A stretch of 64,000 nucleotides of DNA from contig CANUEZ040000168.1 of the NCBI GenBank assembly GCA_948099385.1, positions 1,675,501-1,739,500 of the forward strand. The letters are read 5' to 3'. Below the pieces are notes generated by a model. That model had not been told where the DNA came from. It made no database searches and worked only from the letters and a program-made list of their open reading frames with translations. Shown piece after piece: positions 10,963-22,569 of this stretch (positions are counted from its first letter, which is position 1; the number at the start of each line of letters is the position of its first letter). A program made the position numbers and the translations under genes. The stretch comes from Fasciola hepatica. Taxonomy: Eukaryota; Platyhelminthes; Trematoda; Plagiorchiida; Fasciolidae.

Positions 10963-12016
10963 CTAGGTTTCCGGTTTGCGACGATGACCATGGAGCTGGA
11001 GAGATAAACGCATTAAAACTAAGGCATGGTCCGACTCTACGTACGTGGACCAGTAAGATCTGCAGTTCTGAACAGAACTGCGCCACCGGTAGCTTACGGC
11101 GATACGATCAATCTGACTCAAAGTACCTGTAGAGTTAGAGCGCCATGTCGCTGTGCGACGCGAGCTGTGTCGGAAATTGATGCTGAACAAAAGAAATCGA
11201 CTGTCTGCGCGAAACTGGAGAAGCTTATACCCGTTATCCGTACGCTCAGCGGTTAAAGCACAACGCCCACCTAAATAAGCTTGATACACTAAGTTAGCCA
11301 ACTTGTCCATTGAAGTCACCAGCTAAAACTACAATATCAGAACCTTTACTGCTGCAAACGAGGGTGGCGAGTTCATCATAGAACTCATCTTTCTGCAAGT
11401 CTGAGCTGTAGTCCGTTGGGGCGTACGCTGAGATCACAAAAAAATTGCGCTTAACACAATTATCCTTTCGAACGGCAACTGACCCCTGGAGTCTCACAGT
11501 ACGTAAACGACTTTTAATCGGGATCCAGTCTAAAAGGGCAGCCTCAGCCTTGTCAGCCAACACTATTCCTAAACCACGTTGACCCGTAGCTCCAGCCACT
11601 TTGTCTCCTGAAGTGCGCAGGAAATACCTCGATGAGATACCAGGAGCAGTTAGTCGAATTACACTGCTCGAATCCTGGATACGCGTTTCACTTACGCAGC
11701 AGACATCAATCTTCGGAGAGTCTATTGTGAGGACTAGGTACACCTGCTGACCGGCCTGCATGAGTGTACGCACGTTGAAGGAGCCGAGATTCAGAGGCTG
11801 ACGAGGCTTGAGAAAATCTGAGTTACCAGACAGAGGATCCTTCCCGACACTATTTAACAGTGAATCGTTGCGAGCATCGACCGTGTTATCAGTAGGAGCA
11901 TTATGGGTGGATAGATGGGGCAAAGAGAGGTGGTTGGGGACAGAAGTCAAGGGTTGAATAAAAGAGGGAACTCTGAGCAGTAGCCCACTTATCACTACCC
12001 ATCCCGCTCGATGCAA
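10963..12016 (-). pseudogene. LINE B APE-type endonuclease
   Basis: Nuclease motifs are well preserved: FNVRTLMQAG, VSETRIQD (catalytic Glu), SAYAPTDYS, LAGDFNGQVG (Asp and Asn) and, after a frameshift near 11300, IDRIAVSYRWR followed by ESDHALV (Asp-His). All expected catalytic boxes are present, unlike in LINE A. The frame change between the GDFN and SDH boxes still prevents a single product. About 70 residues upstream of FNVRTL have no recognisable domain. Confidence 0.88.
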
Positions 12017-12128
12017 TGGGCAGCGCGGTCCTGGTTATCCTGCGCGACGACCGATGTAGTATGGAATTCTTCCTATTCGTGCAGTTCATGGGAGATGTTG
12101 GACGGCTACTGCTAGGGTGTCCAGCCAC

Positions 12129-13690
12129 AAAGCAGGAAAACGACTAGGGTCCTCATTCAAAGTCTTTAGTTCTAACAAGAACCTATCCGCAAGGCAGCCG
12201 GATGGCTTAGTGGAAGCCCATTTGCTTGGATCAATTATTCTTCCACCGATTTTGCCGATTGAGTTGCCAGCTCAGATCGGTCGATGCGAATCATTATCTA
12301 ACTAGACAACCGACTCAGCGTGGACCGATCATGTACACTAACTTCGGAGCTCCTCATCCTCTTTTCGCTTCATTGTGTACCACGCCTCTGATGGTTCCAA
12401 TCATATTTTGAGAAAGTTCCTTCACAAACAAAACAGAACAAAAATGTATGTTCAATCTAGATTACCACCGCAGGTACCACACTAGGCTAGTAGTAAAATA
12501 TCAACAACAAAAACCGATCATTCGACTACAAGCTGCTCCAGTGGAGCGAAAGACGTCGGAAGAACTACCAGGCTCCTCTCCAATCAAGTTCAAGAACACT
12601 GTCCCACGCGGTTAACCAAAGAGGTCAATAAGGCGATAACCGTCCCATGCGAACGATACGGGTCACATATCAACGCGGGATGAGCCGTTTAGCGTCAATC
12701 ACCTGGTCAGCGAACAGCACTAAAGGAGTGATAGAACAAATCATTTCTATGGCCAAAGCGATCGCAATAAGGTTACACAGACCGATCCTATGCTCGCAGA
12801 AGCAGTTCGTCAGGACACGACGGCTTGCGTGACCAAATGCCAATGTGACGGTAGGACAATAAACTGAATGCAACGGAAACAGATTCAACGTTCAGTTTTT
12901 GTGCTTTCGCGTTTATACCCTGGGTCATATTTTTGAGCAACGCCAAAACTTTGCATGTGTACTGCTCTGGCCTCAAGAGATGTACGGAAGAGACAGATCC
13001 GTGTTCGTCACTTCATGTTATCTAAGTAAACTATGAACAGCGACCTAAACAACCAGCTTTTCCGTCAAAAAAGTAACATTCCCAAAATCCGACCTACAAA
13101 TGTGACAAAGTCAACATCTCGCCAGAACGTAACAAATACAGCAAGTGGAGATAAGGATTAGCAGATCCATTGTCGTCTTATCTTTCGACAAATCTGAGAG
13201 AATAATATTAGAGTACATTTTGAGTGGTAGATGGTAAGTATTCTAATTTATGCCGTTTGCCCACGAAGTACTTACCAATCAGATTGATCATTCCCTCGTT
13301 GTAGGAGGCAAATAAACGAACCAAATCTTTGTATAACAACAAGAATGCCGCATTGATAATCGTATTGTTCAGATCTTTCTCGTGTGCCTGAAGTTATTGA
13401 TTTGAGCATCCAAACAGTCAGTCGAGAATACGTATTGGGAAAACGAAGTGAATCAAAGTGAATGAAGTCATCATTACACATAGAGAGAATAACAATTAAA
13501 CAAACCTAACTAATTGTATTATTTTTCACCAATAATTCAAAGATGTGACGTACTGCGTGGACAGGATCTGAAACTACACACAGATGGGGGAGGTCATTAA
13601 CGTACGCGGCTGTGACCATACTATTCGCTTCAACATTCAACCCGATGAGAACTGATCACAGGGTAATCACTGTCCACGGCTTGCTGCTTA
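12129..13690. other. No recognisable gene
   Basis: About 1.5 kb with only short frames and no motifs, repeats or splice-bounded coding segments that I can support. The first 200 nt may be 5' UTR of LINE B. Confidence 0.5.
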
Positions 13691-13966
13691 CTAACCAATC
13701 CCAGCAGGAAAAACATTGAGAACAGGGTCCAAGGCAGCAACCGGCTGTTTATCGTCAACCTCAGCCATAGAAGACAGCAAATTCGTTAGTGAGATATCAC
13801 TCTCAACTGAAATCGATGCTTGTGTCTGATATCCATATTTCTCCACCGTAATTTCAAAAACAGCAATATTCGGAAACACTGGGTTGGCATAAAACAGGTG
13901 AATCTCATCGGTAGAGATCAAACTGTAATATTGTAGACGCGATCCAGCCAATTTTTTATGGATCAT
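13691..13966 (-). other. Unidentified 91-codon open frame
   Basis: An open frame of balanced composition with no transposon motif, ending near a donor-like GTTAGT. It contains IAVFEITVEKYGYQTQASIS and ends with DPVLNVFPAGIG. It lies on the same strand as the ANTH gene, about 7.6 kb downstream of exon 4, so it could be a later exon of that gene or a chance frame. I recognise no domain. Confidence 0.2.
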
Positions 13967-14474
13967 GTATATATTCGCAATTACTCAATACACCACATTA
14001 TCATCTGGTGTTAGACAGCACCCTATTGTAATCTTCACATCATTCCGTGCAACGGCAGCGAAACCACCAAGAACGCTACCTCACGAGACGATCCTAAACC
14101 AAACCGTCCTTTTTCTGTCATCAGGCCGAGGAGGCATCAACTTCATTAACACCTAACGGAGACGAGAACAATCTGCACAATGCAGTCGGATGAAAGTCAA
14201 CCGCGGAAAATAAAAATAAAAAAGATGACCGCTTTCAAACATTGACCGAGGGAAACTCATCGCTGTTTACTCGCGCCGTTTTCTCCCTTGTGTTTGCACA
14301 TGCGTGAGTGGTAAAATGCCCTGCTTGAAGATAAACACGCTTGTTCGCTAACCATTTCGGCTGAAGCGGCACTTGCTCTACGCGGATTGAGCATTTTCAT
14401 CGACTGTGCCTCACGATAATGCTTGCAATGAGCCCTGTGGTTTTTGGGTATTATCTTTTTAGCGATGCTCAGTT

Positions 14475-14938
14475 CCGTTTAGTTCATTCGACCATTGCCT
14501 CGCACTTCTGTGCTTCGTTTAGATTCACTACTTGTTCTAGTGTCTGACCACCGGTTCCCAACACCCTACGCCTAACCTCTTCATTGCTGATAAGGTGTTT
14601 CCATCCTATTTGAGCAATCCTATGGAAGCATCAACGCTAAACCAACGATAGTCTTTGTGTCTTCTACTCTTAACAGCCATGTTTATGAGCCGTACAAAAG
14701 AATATATCTAACTGCCGCAGTGTAAACTCGACCCTTGACAGGCAATCGGATGTCACGCTAGCGCCACAGATGGCTGAAATCGGCGAAAGACAATCGTGCC
14801 TCCTGCATACGCGATGGCAATTCATCCGATATCCGACCACCTAGCAAGATGTAATTGCCCACGTAACAAAACTTATTAACTTCAATTAGAGATTCTCCTG
14901 CCAAGACGTTTGATGTTGAGTCAACCCAGACCTGCAGT
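14475..14938 (-). mobile_element. LINE A-family 3' fragment with internal deletion
   Basis: The reverse complement follows LINE A nucleotide by nucleotide from about LINE A position 3627 (CTGCAGG) through KFCYVGNYIL..RISDELPSRMQEARLSF and YTAAVRYILLYGS. It then jumps from the LINE A 4045 equivalent to the 4434 equivalent and ends with GCACAGAAGTGCGA plus the 3' terminus. In-frame stops interrupt the HLWRR and ETW segments. The copy has lost about 385 nt relative to LINE A, at the junction near 14516-14521. Confidence 0.85.
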
Positions 14939-15237
14939 AGCTGATGTGCGTATAGTTATGTGGTTTATGTAACCAAATAATAAACGCTGCGCAACCACGC
15001 CACATGTTAACGCAGTTTCCAAACTTAGAGACATGAGCTATGTGGCAACTGAAGCCACAATTTAACTTTCTCAATCGACCTACGCCTCCATACAACCAGA
15101 AAGGTCCAAGCATTTTTTTCATACTGCATCAAAACCTTTTTGGGGTTACATCTTGCAAGTGAAAAATAAGAGCAGTTTCGTTAGAAATACAACCGCCGAA
15201 CGTATGACAGTCCGGCCTTTACTTCAGTGCTTATTGT

Positions 15238-17341
<2,104 letters not shown>

Positions 17342-17837
17342 TGTAACGGGGAATGCTGGGGCAAGGGAACGACGTGAAGATCAAGGAAAACGGACGAACC
17401 AAACGAGGACCACAGCCAAAAGAACAGACGGTGAATATGTCGGAGGCTTCCCGAAGCAGACAAAAGGAGGCCTACAGACTACCAGAGGGGGAGCAGCGGG
17501 ATTTCCGGCAACCAGCAAGATAGCCCAGTTGAGGGGCTGCCGATCAAGCCTTCAACTGAGACAATCGGGCCAATCGAATTCAAATGATGCACAAGAGGAG
17601 CAAGCTATCGGCCACGGGCAACTGGCCGGGACGTAGCCAAAGCACTCAAGCAGCCGCAAGAGTAATGCTGGTGCCGCGCAGTCTGGAAAAGGGCCTATAT
17701 AAAGGATTGTGTTTCACGACTTGACTTGTTTGGCCGTTGAGATACAAGCATTCCACTCCGTGTTGTTGTCCTCGTAATAATATGTGTGCCGGCTAACTGT
17801 GAAGCAGCACGATACGTCGTTCCTTACGACCCCTACA
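17342..17837 (+). mobile_element. Candidate solo LTR
   Basis: The segment begins TGTAACGGGG and ends CCCCTACA, so the termini form an imperfect inverted repeat with the TG...CA borders of an LTR. A TATATAAA box lies at 17696-17703 in the last third, fitting a U3 promoter. Length is about 496 nt. No gag or pol reading frame lies on either side and no second LTR is visible, so it would be a solo LTR. I see no matching target-site duplication at these borders, which weakens the call. Confidence 0.4.
17696..17703 (+). promoter_or_regulatory. TATA box in candidate LTR
   Basis: TATATAAA in a GC-richer context, about 135 nt before the proposed LTR 3' end. This position is typical of U3 promoters, but it is a sequence match only. 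Confidence 0.35.
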
Positions 17838-18329
17838 ACGGCTGAACGATCTGGACCTTCAGAAGTATCAATCTTCCGTCAGCTTGACAAGCATTTTAGG
17901 TCTTTATATCAAACTAGGGCACCAAGCCACACGTAAAAAGCACACGACCACCTTGTCCACAAAACATCCACAAATGCTTAATGGAATTGTGTCCATATTA
18001 TCACTGCTAACGGTAATAGCCGATCCTGTGGTCTCCCAGGGTAGTACCAACGTCCGCTTTACTGCAGCCTTATGTTGTTCGTCACTCCAAGCCCCAAGGT
18101 TAGGCTGTTGGTTTCACCTATAAAACTCATAAGACTTACAATTCACAAAGGATGAAATCATGCCAAAATTGTTTTTTGAGGAGTACCTTTTTTATTCCAA
18201 ACTTGTCCAAATTCGGCAAACTACGGTTCCGAGTGTTTTTCCCACGGGAGCAATAGCGCTGCGCGCTTGAATAACTCAGCATTTGAAATGTAGTACCGTT
18301 TCATGCAGGTTCGAAAAATGCCCGTTTTC

Positions 18330-19035
18330 TATTCAGAAGGGCAAGGATCGATTCATCCGCTACAAAGCCGAACATTTAGCTTTTACTACTGACGGTCGAT
18401 CATTTCGGTCTCTCATCAGAGCCATTTTCTTTAAGTTTCCCCCTTCAATTCCCCTCCCACTTGTAACTCCTCAAAATCTCCAGCCTGCAAGCCCCACGAG
18501 AAAGCTGAGTTTTTTGCTCTTCGGTTTCCTCTTATTCCACTTTATTCGACTCATATTCTTCCGCCTTTAACCACGCCCGCCAGTCGTCCATGTATTACCC
18601 CTATCACAACCAGAAAGGTCCGCCAGACCTTGCAATCACTCAACCAAAACAAAGCACCTGGTCCCGATGGTATTCCGCTTACTGTCATGGAAATGTGTGC
18701 CACAGAGTAAGCATCAATTATGCGTCGTCGTTTTCGTCTTTTTCTCCAACCCGGTACTTCTTTACCCGTGCACCGAAGTTGTGCTACTCCTTATTTTCAA
18801 AAGCGATGACCCCTTAGATCCGAACAACTACCGGCCTATTTTCCTAACTTTTGCCATTTCGAAAGTTTTTGAGACCAAATTATCTGACTATCTGCGATTG
18901 TTTCTCGAATATGATAAACTACTGAGTGATCGTCAATATGAATTTCGGCATCATCGACAAATGGATAATTTACTGCCTACGGCCTCTCACACATCATCAG
19001 AAATCGATAACGAAGGAGAAACTGGACAATACTAG
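18330..19035 (+). mobile_element. LINE E: Jockey/CR1-type RT fragment
   Basis: Translation gives KAEFFALRFPLI near 18500, TTRKVRQTLQSLNQNKAPGP near 18610, DGIPLTVMEMCA near 18670, and then, in a shifted frame (18667-19035), KSDDPLDPNNYRPIFLT and ISKVFETKLSDYL. These are RT finger blocks 0 to 2 of Jockey-type LINEs. The sequence breaks off soon after the RQYEFR motif (the usual QYGFR), before the catalytic palm. One or two frameshifts are present. It ends close to where a different element, LINE F, begins. Confidence 0.75.
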
Positions 19036-19214
19036 ACACATTGAAGGCATTTACTGTGTCTGTAACAATGGTTTACTGTGTAAACTGCCTAATTTGCGTT
19101 TTTTCATTTCTTTCATCCCTGTCAGATACAATGCGAGGCGAGTTTGGAACAAAGTGCCAAAAATGCCTCAAGGCTTAGCAGAACTATGTGTAGTCTAAGG
19201 CCGAGTCACGACTA

Positions 19215-20870
19215 GTAGTAGGAAACGTTGTGGATGAGCCGGATAGCTATGAAAGCAACGTAGGAGAAAAAGCCAAAGTACTTAAAGTTCTTCAAGCTGG
19301 TACACACCGCAGATGCTGGAAGCTATCTATTACTAGAACCCTATTGCGTTCTCCAAATGGACGACACCATTATAGAACCCATTGGAGTAGAACTAGCTAT
19401 CGATCGGTTAAAACGAAATAGGCTGACCGGTCCAGACGAGATTCAATCCGCCATCCGACGTCCACTGGTGAGCACAGTGTCCGGGGTGCTAGCACATTTG
19501 TTCAGCAGGCCACTACCCTCAGCCACGGTACTTTCCGACTGGTTGGAAGCTGAAATGGTGCTCATTCACAAGAAAGGCAAGAGGAAAATTGCATCCAACT
19601 AGAGGCCCGTTACCCTGCTCTCGATAGTACTAAAAACACTTGAGGGCATCGTCAGGGATAAGATCACAAGGCACGTTGAACACCACAGGATAATCACAGT
19701 AAGACAGAGCGGATTTGTAAAAAAGAAACCACGTCTAACGAACTTCTTATCATTTGTGGACAGAATGACCGGCAGACTGGACAAAGGCCAGCGAGTTGAA
19801 GTGTTATCTGGATTTCCAGAATGTCTTCGACTCAGTAAAAACCACAGGCTGCTGTTGCACAAAATGCAGAGTATGAGGATGGCACAAGGGGCATCGAACT
19901 GAAATAGAGCATACCTCACTGGCAGGACGCTTCATTTTCGGGTTGAAGATGCAACTTTCAGCGCAGAAAGGGCATGCAGTGGGGTGCTGCAAGGGTCGGT
20001 ACTAGGACCCTGTTGTTTTTTATCTATATAAATGACCTGGTGTACACCTTGAGGTGTCCTGGTTTCCTGCTCGCGGATGATCTCAATATTGTGGAGGAAC
20101 CATCTTCGAACTGTGTATAGGAAGACCTGATAATAATACCAGAGTGGACCGAAGCGTGGGAGCTTCTCCTAAACAGAAGTAATTACAGATAGCTGCTCTA
20201 TGGCGGGAGAGCGGGAGAGACTCAGCACTTCAATGAGGGACCACTCGGGACAGTCGAGACCACTGAAATCATAAAAGATCTTGGCGTCCAAGTGCATGAA
20301 ACATTTGAGCCCACCCAACTGTGCCTTGAGGCAGTAGCAAAGGGTAATAGGTCCATGTTTTAACGGTGTCAGACTGTCAGTTGTCGGGATTCCACAACAA
20401 TATTGCCACTTTACAAAATGCATGTACGCCCTCACCCGGGCACCGAAACTAGTCAGGGACAAACATCTGTTGGAAACCGTTCGAAGACGGTTTACTAAGA
20501 TGATCACTGGGCTGCGGGACGATACATACAGAGGACACCTCAAAGCACTCGACCTGTTCTCGCTAAATAGGCGGCGCCTAAGAGGAGATCTGGTAAAGAC
20601 GTTCAAACAGCTCCACACGTTATCCGAAACCGATAGGCCGTTATATGTTCTAAATAACAATCCGACGCTCAGGGGAAACGAACACAAACTGATGAAACCC
20701 AGGGCCATTAGAAGCGTTCGATTACGTTTCTTCCCTCACCGCCCAGCGAACCCTTAAAACAAACTACCACCCTATGCTTGAGCAGCAAACAGCATCATGT
20801 TTAAACGACGGCTGGATGATTACCGGGATGTTTTCCTGGACTACGACTAGACAAATGAGCATACCCTCAG
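19215..20870 (+). mobile_element. LINE F: CR1-type LINE, RT to C-terminus, decayed
   Basis: In order: EKAKVL near 19270 (the usual KAEVLN..F start of CR1 RT), TGPDEIQSAI (19428), AEMVLIHKKGKRK (19550), RPVTLLSIVLKTLEGIVRDK (19603) after a stop, LDFQNVFDSVKNHRLL (19810) and GVLQGSVLGPC (19983). An ADD-box region near 20075 is too degraded to read. The C-terminal frame 20422-20757 has RDKHLLETVRRRFTKMITGL, then LDLFSLNRRRLRGDLVKTFK. It ends RRLDDYRDVFLDYD-stop near 20850. Many stops and shifts show an old insertion. It lies on the strand opposite the ANTH gene, just beyond its exon 4. Confidence 0.82.
20422..20757 (+). pseudogene. LINE F C-terminal domain
   Basis: A 111-codon open frame with the CR1-type tail: a vertebrate- and worm-like ETVRRRFTKMITGL motif, then LFSLNRRRLRGDLVKTFKQL, then the RSVRLRFFPHR segment. 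It is the longest intact part of LINE F. The same tail occurs in LINE D (27812-27147) as VQRASTKAVRSLSHL and VVRRVRGDLFLMFQL. Confidence 0.8.
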
Positions 20871-21621
20871 GTTACACCTCTCCTTTCCACTCCTTTCTTC
20901 CTTCCCAGGACACAACACATCTGTTTTCCCGTCACAAAGTAAAATACAGCAGATTACGTCCTTCATTTATTCAGTTGTTCTCACGGGGAATTCTCGAAGG
21001 TAAGTGTGGGAGCTAGTTGAGACAGTGAACCTGGTTATTCAACGCGACTGCCGGTCCTTCGACAACGAACCTGCTTTTGATTCTCTTCCTTGCAATTCAT
21101 CACTCAACAACCACACCGTTCGGACCACCCGGCTGTTGAAACGCCGTGGGAACATTGCAGCCCTCGAGTGCAAGAATCTGGACGTATACTGGCCAAAGCC
21201 GTGAGTTCTGTGACGTGATCTGATCTGCCTCTATGACGCAAAACGAAGAATAAAAGCCCGTGCAGTTAATTCAAAATCAACTCAGCGGAGTAGGTATCGA
21301 GTTGATTTCGTGTTCATGAACACCAAAACCATAATTGAAAGCAGGGAAAAATACGATCCATTATAGTGCTTAGTCCGTTGGCGACTTAATCCGAATGAAA
21401 GGAAGCCTGAAAACTGTGAAGTGATTAAAGAATGCATTGTAGGTCGTACGCTTGCAGTTAAACATCAAACACCGTCTTCTCATAATGGTTTCTGTAGTAG
21501 TTTTTACCTGTTACACAACTTCACGGATAACAAACACAAGAATTACTAAATAAGGCTGGAAAACGTCTTGCATTCTATTGTTCATCTGTGACTTCGTAAA
21601 CAAACAGTCAAAAAAACTCAC
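20871..21621. other. Probable intron of the ANTH gene; no exon seen
   Basis: Immediately downstream (minus strand) of exon 4 of the ANTH gene. I read all minus-strand frames for the expected continuation of the ANTH fold (the segment after KVKRG) and found none. A short plus-strand frame at 21004-21204 has no recognisable motif. Confidence 0.5.
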
Positions 21622-22236
21622 CCGCGCTTGACTTTACAGAAGTCGAATGCCATTGCTCTATATGAAGCCGTTTTTTCACTGATATAATGGGAATACCGGC
21701 GAATGAACAACGACATTTCATATGCTAGAATAGTGAACAAATAAATGCATCAATGAACTGTAACTTGCATTGAGCGCTCGTTTTGTCGTTAAAGTTTGGT
21801 AGGTGAAGTGGGCAATTGTTTGAAGCCAGATAGTGCGAGAATTTCTGGGACAAATTATTGGGAATAGCGATCCTTACTTCGTTTCCAAAGTTCATCAAAT
21901 TATGGGTCGTGATGAGAGCCTTGAAAACAATTACCCACGACTTCTCCTGCGTACGTTCCACAAGAAGTCCAGCAAGCAAAGGTATGGAAACGTTTGGTTC
22001 ATTGCTACAATTCACGAGATCTACGAAATAACAATAACACCGCATAAATTACAGTCGATGTGCTTTTTCTTTGGTGCCCCAATCTCCTCGGTAGTCGCTT
22101 TTGCAACAACTTTGCCTAGGCCAGATCCAGCCAGACTGAATTTCGCCTGGGTAACCCTGTCCATCAAACTCTGGCCGGTCCCACTGCCCGCCAGCTGCTT
22201 AACAACTTTACTGGCAGCCTTCGTTGACATATGCAT
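21622..22236 (-). CDS. PICALM: PICALM/AP180-type clathrin assembly protein, first four coding exons (partial)
   Basis: A cytosolic adaptor that binds PI(4,5)P2 at the plasma membrane and recruits clathrin during endocytosis. Exons are 22236-22053, 22020-21878, 21844-21769 and 21724-21622, joined in phases 1, 0 and 1 and leaving in phase 2. This gives 168 full codons. The ANTH domain starts near residue 20 with TGQSLMDRV. The phosphoinositide motif [14 protein letters not shown] occupies residues 46-59, with the Lys-Lys-Lys-His cluster intact. Then come [50 protein letters not shown] and DFCKVKRG, each matching the animal PICALM, AP180 and Drosophila lap order. I chose the ATG at 22236 (A at -3); another lies two codons in (22230). 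An open upstream extension to 22410 is probably UTR or intron. The second half of ANTH and the tail with clathrin/AP2 motifs are not found in the window. Confidence 0.93.
21725..21768 (-). other. ANTH gene intron 3, 44 nt, GC-AG
   Basis: Begins GCAAGTTACA and ends CACTATTCTAG. The donor is CAAT|GCAAGT, a GC donor with otherwise perfect consensus. The split codon T|CA gives Ser and the join reads [17 protein letters not shown], in register with QGYDMSTFIRRYS of the family. No GT donor in reach restores the frame. Confidence 0.88.
21845..21877 (-). other. ANTH gene intron 2, 33 nt, GT-AG
   Basis: Begins GTAAGGATCG and ends TTTGTCCCAG. The intron is in phase 0 and joins FGNE to [10 protein letters not shown], matching the GNERFIQYLASRN segment of the family. 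It is divisible by three and has no stop in frame, so an unspliced mRNA would add 11 residues to the ANTH fold. Confidence 0.92.
22021..22052 (-). other. ANTH gene intron 1, 32 nt, GT-AG
   Basis: Begins GTAATTTATG and ends TTATTTCGTAG on the minus strand. Removing it splits a Tyr codon T|AT and restores the conserved KKKHIDYLV join. Retention would leave a different peptide and soon a stop (TAG at its end). The length is near the lower limit known for spliceosomal introns. Confidence 0.93.
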
Positions 22237-22255
22237 TGTAACGGGGAAGGTGGAT

Positions 22256-22280
22256 CTAGGTGAATAAGTGAGATGGAGAT
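22256..22280 (-). promoter_or_regulatory. Candidate 3' splice acceptor (5'-UTR intron or spliced-leader site)
   Basis: On the minus strand a pyrimidine-rich tract (ATCTCCATCTCACTTATTC) runs into ACCTAG, then 19 nt to the chosen ATG. This is a good 3' splice site. Flatworms splice a leader RNA in trans onto many mRNAs, so the acceptor could be for trans-splicing or for an ordinary 5'-UTR intron. Confidence 0.45.
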
Positions 22281-22522
22281 CAGTCTGGAATGAATTCGGG
22301 ATAGATCCGGTGTTATTATTTGATAAACAAACACTGGACCGACGTCCAACACACCGTTCTCCAGCTGCCAACTGGCAGCTCACACACAAGAAGAACACAA
22401 ACACCTGCACAGTGCGTATATTAGACAGAAGTCACTTTACATCCTGGGTGCCGGGAGTCCCAGGGACAAGCGTAACACAAAAGATGGGATAAATTTCGTT
22501 GGAGTTTGGTCTCATTGGGAGG

Positions 22523-22528
22523 TTTATA
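22523..22528 (-). promoter_or_regulatory. TATA-like element upstream of the ANTH gene
   Basis: TATAAA on the minus strand about 290 nt before the start codon. It could set transcription start near 22495. This is only a hexamer match. Confidence 0.15.
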
Positions 22529-22569
22529 GCGACCCGTAGATGGCTGAATCTGAATGTGTAAATTCATGA

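Larger units (their letters stand above)
8605..12128 (-). mobile_element. LINE B: near full-length RTE-like LINE, inactive
   Basis: Read on the minus strand: a short N-terminal frame (12128-11901), endonuclease (12016-10963), linker and RT fingers (10841-10000), RT palm (9958-9640), C-terminal domain (9622-8812), a 3' UTR, and a terminal GATGGT-type microsatellite at 8626-8605. It is a divergent relative of LINE A. Long parts share one frame (9958 to 9257) with two in-frame stops. Frameshifts separate the endonuclease halves near 11300, the fingers near 10650 and 10470, the palm near 9960, and the C-terminus near 9200. It is structurally the most complete RTE-like copy in the window. Confidence 0.9.

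Noticed and set aside
22237..22410. N-terminal extension of the ANTH frame resembling a signal peptide ([17 protein letters not shown])
   Set aside because: ANTH proteins act in the cytosol, the extension has no family counterpart, and a splice acceptor lies between it and the chosen start. It is probably chance coding in UTR or intron.
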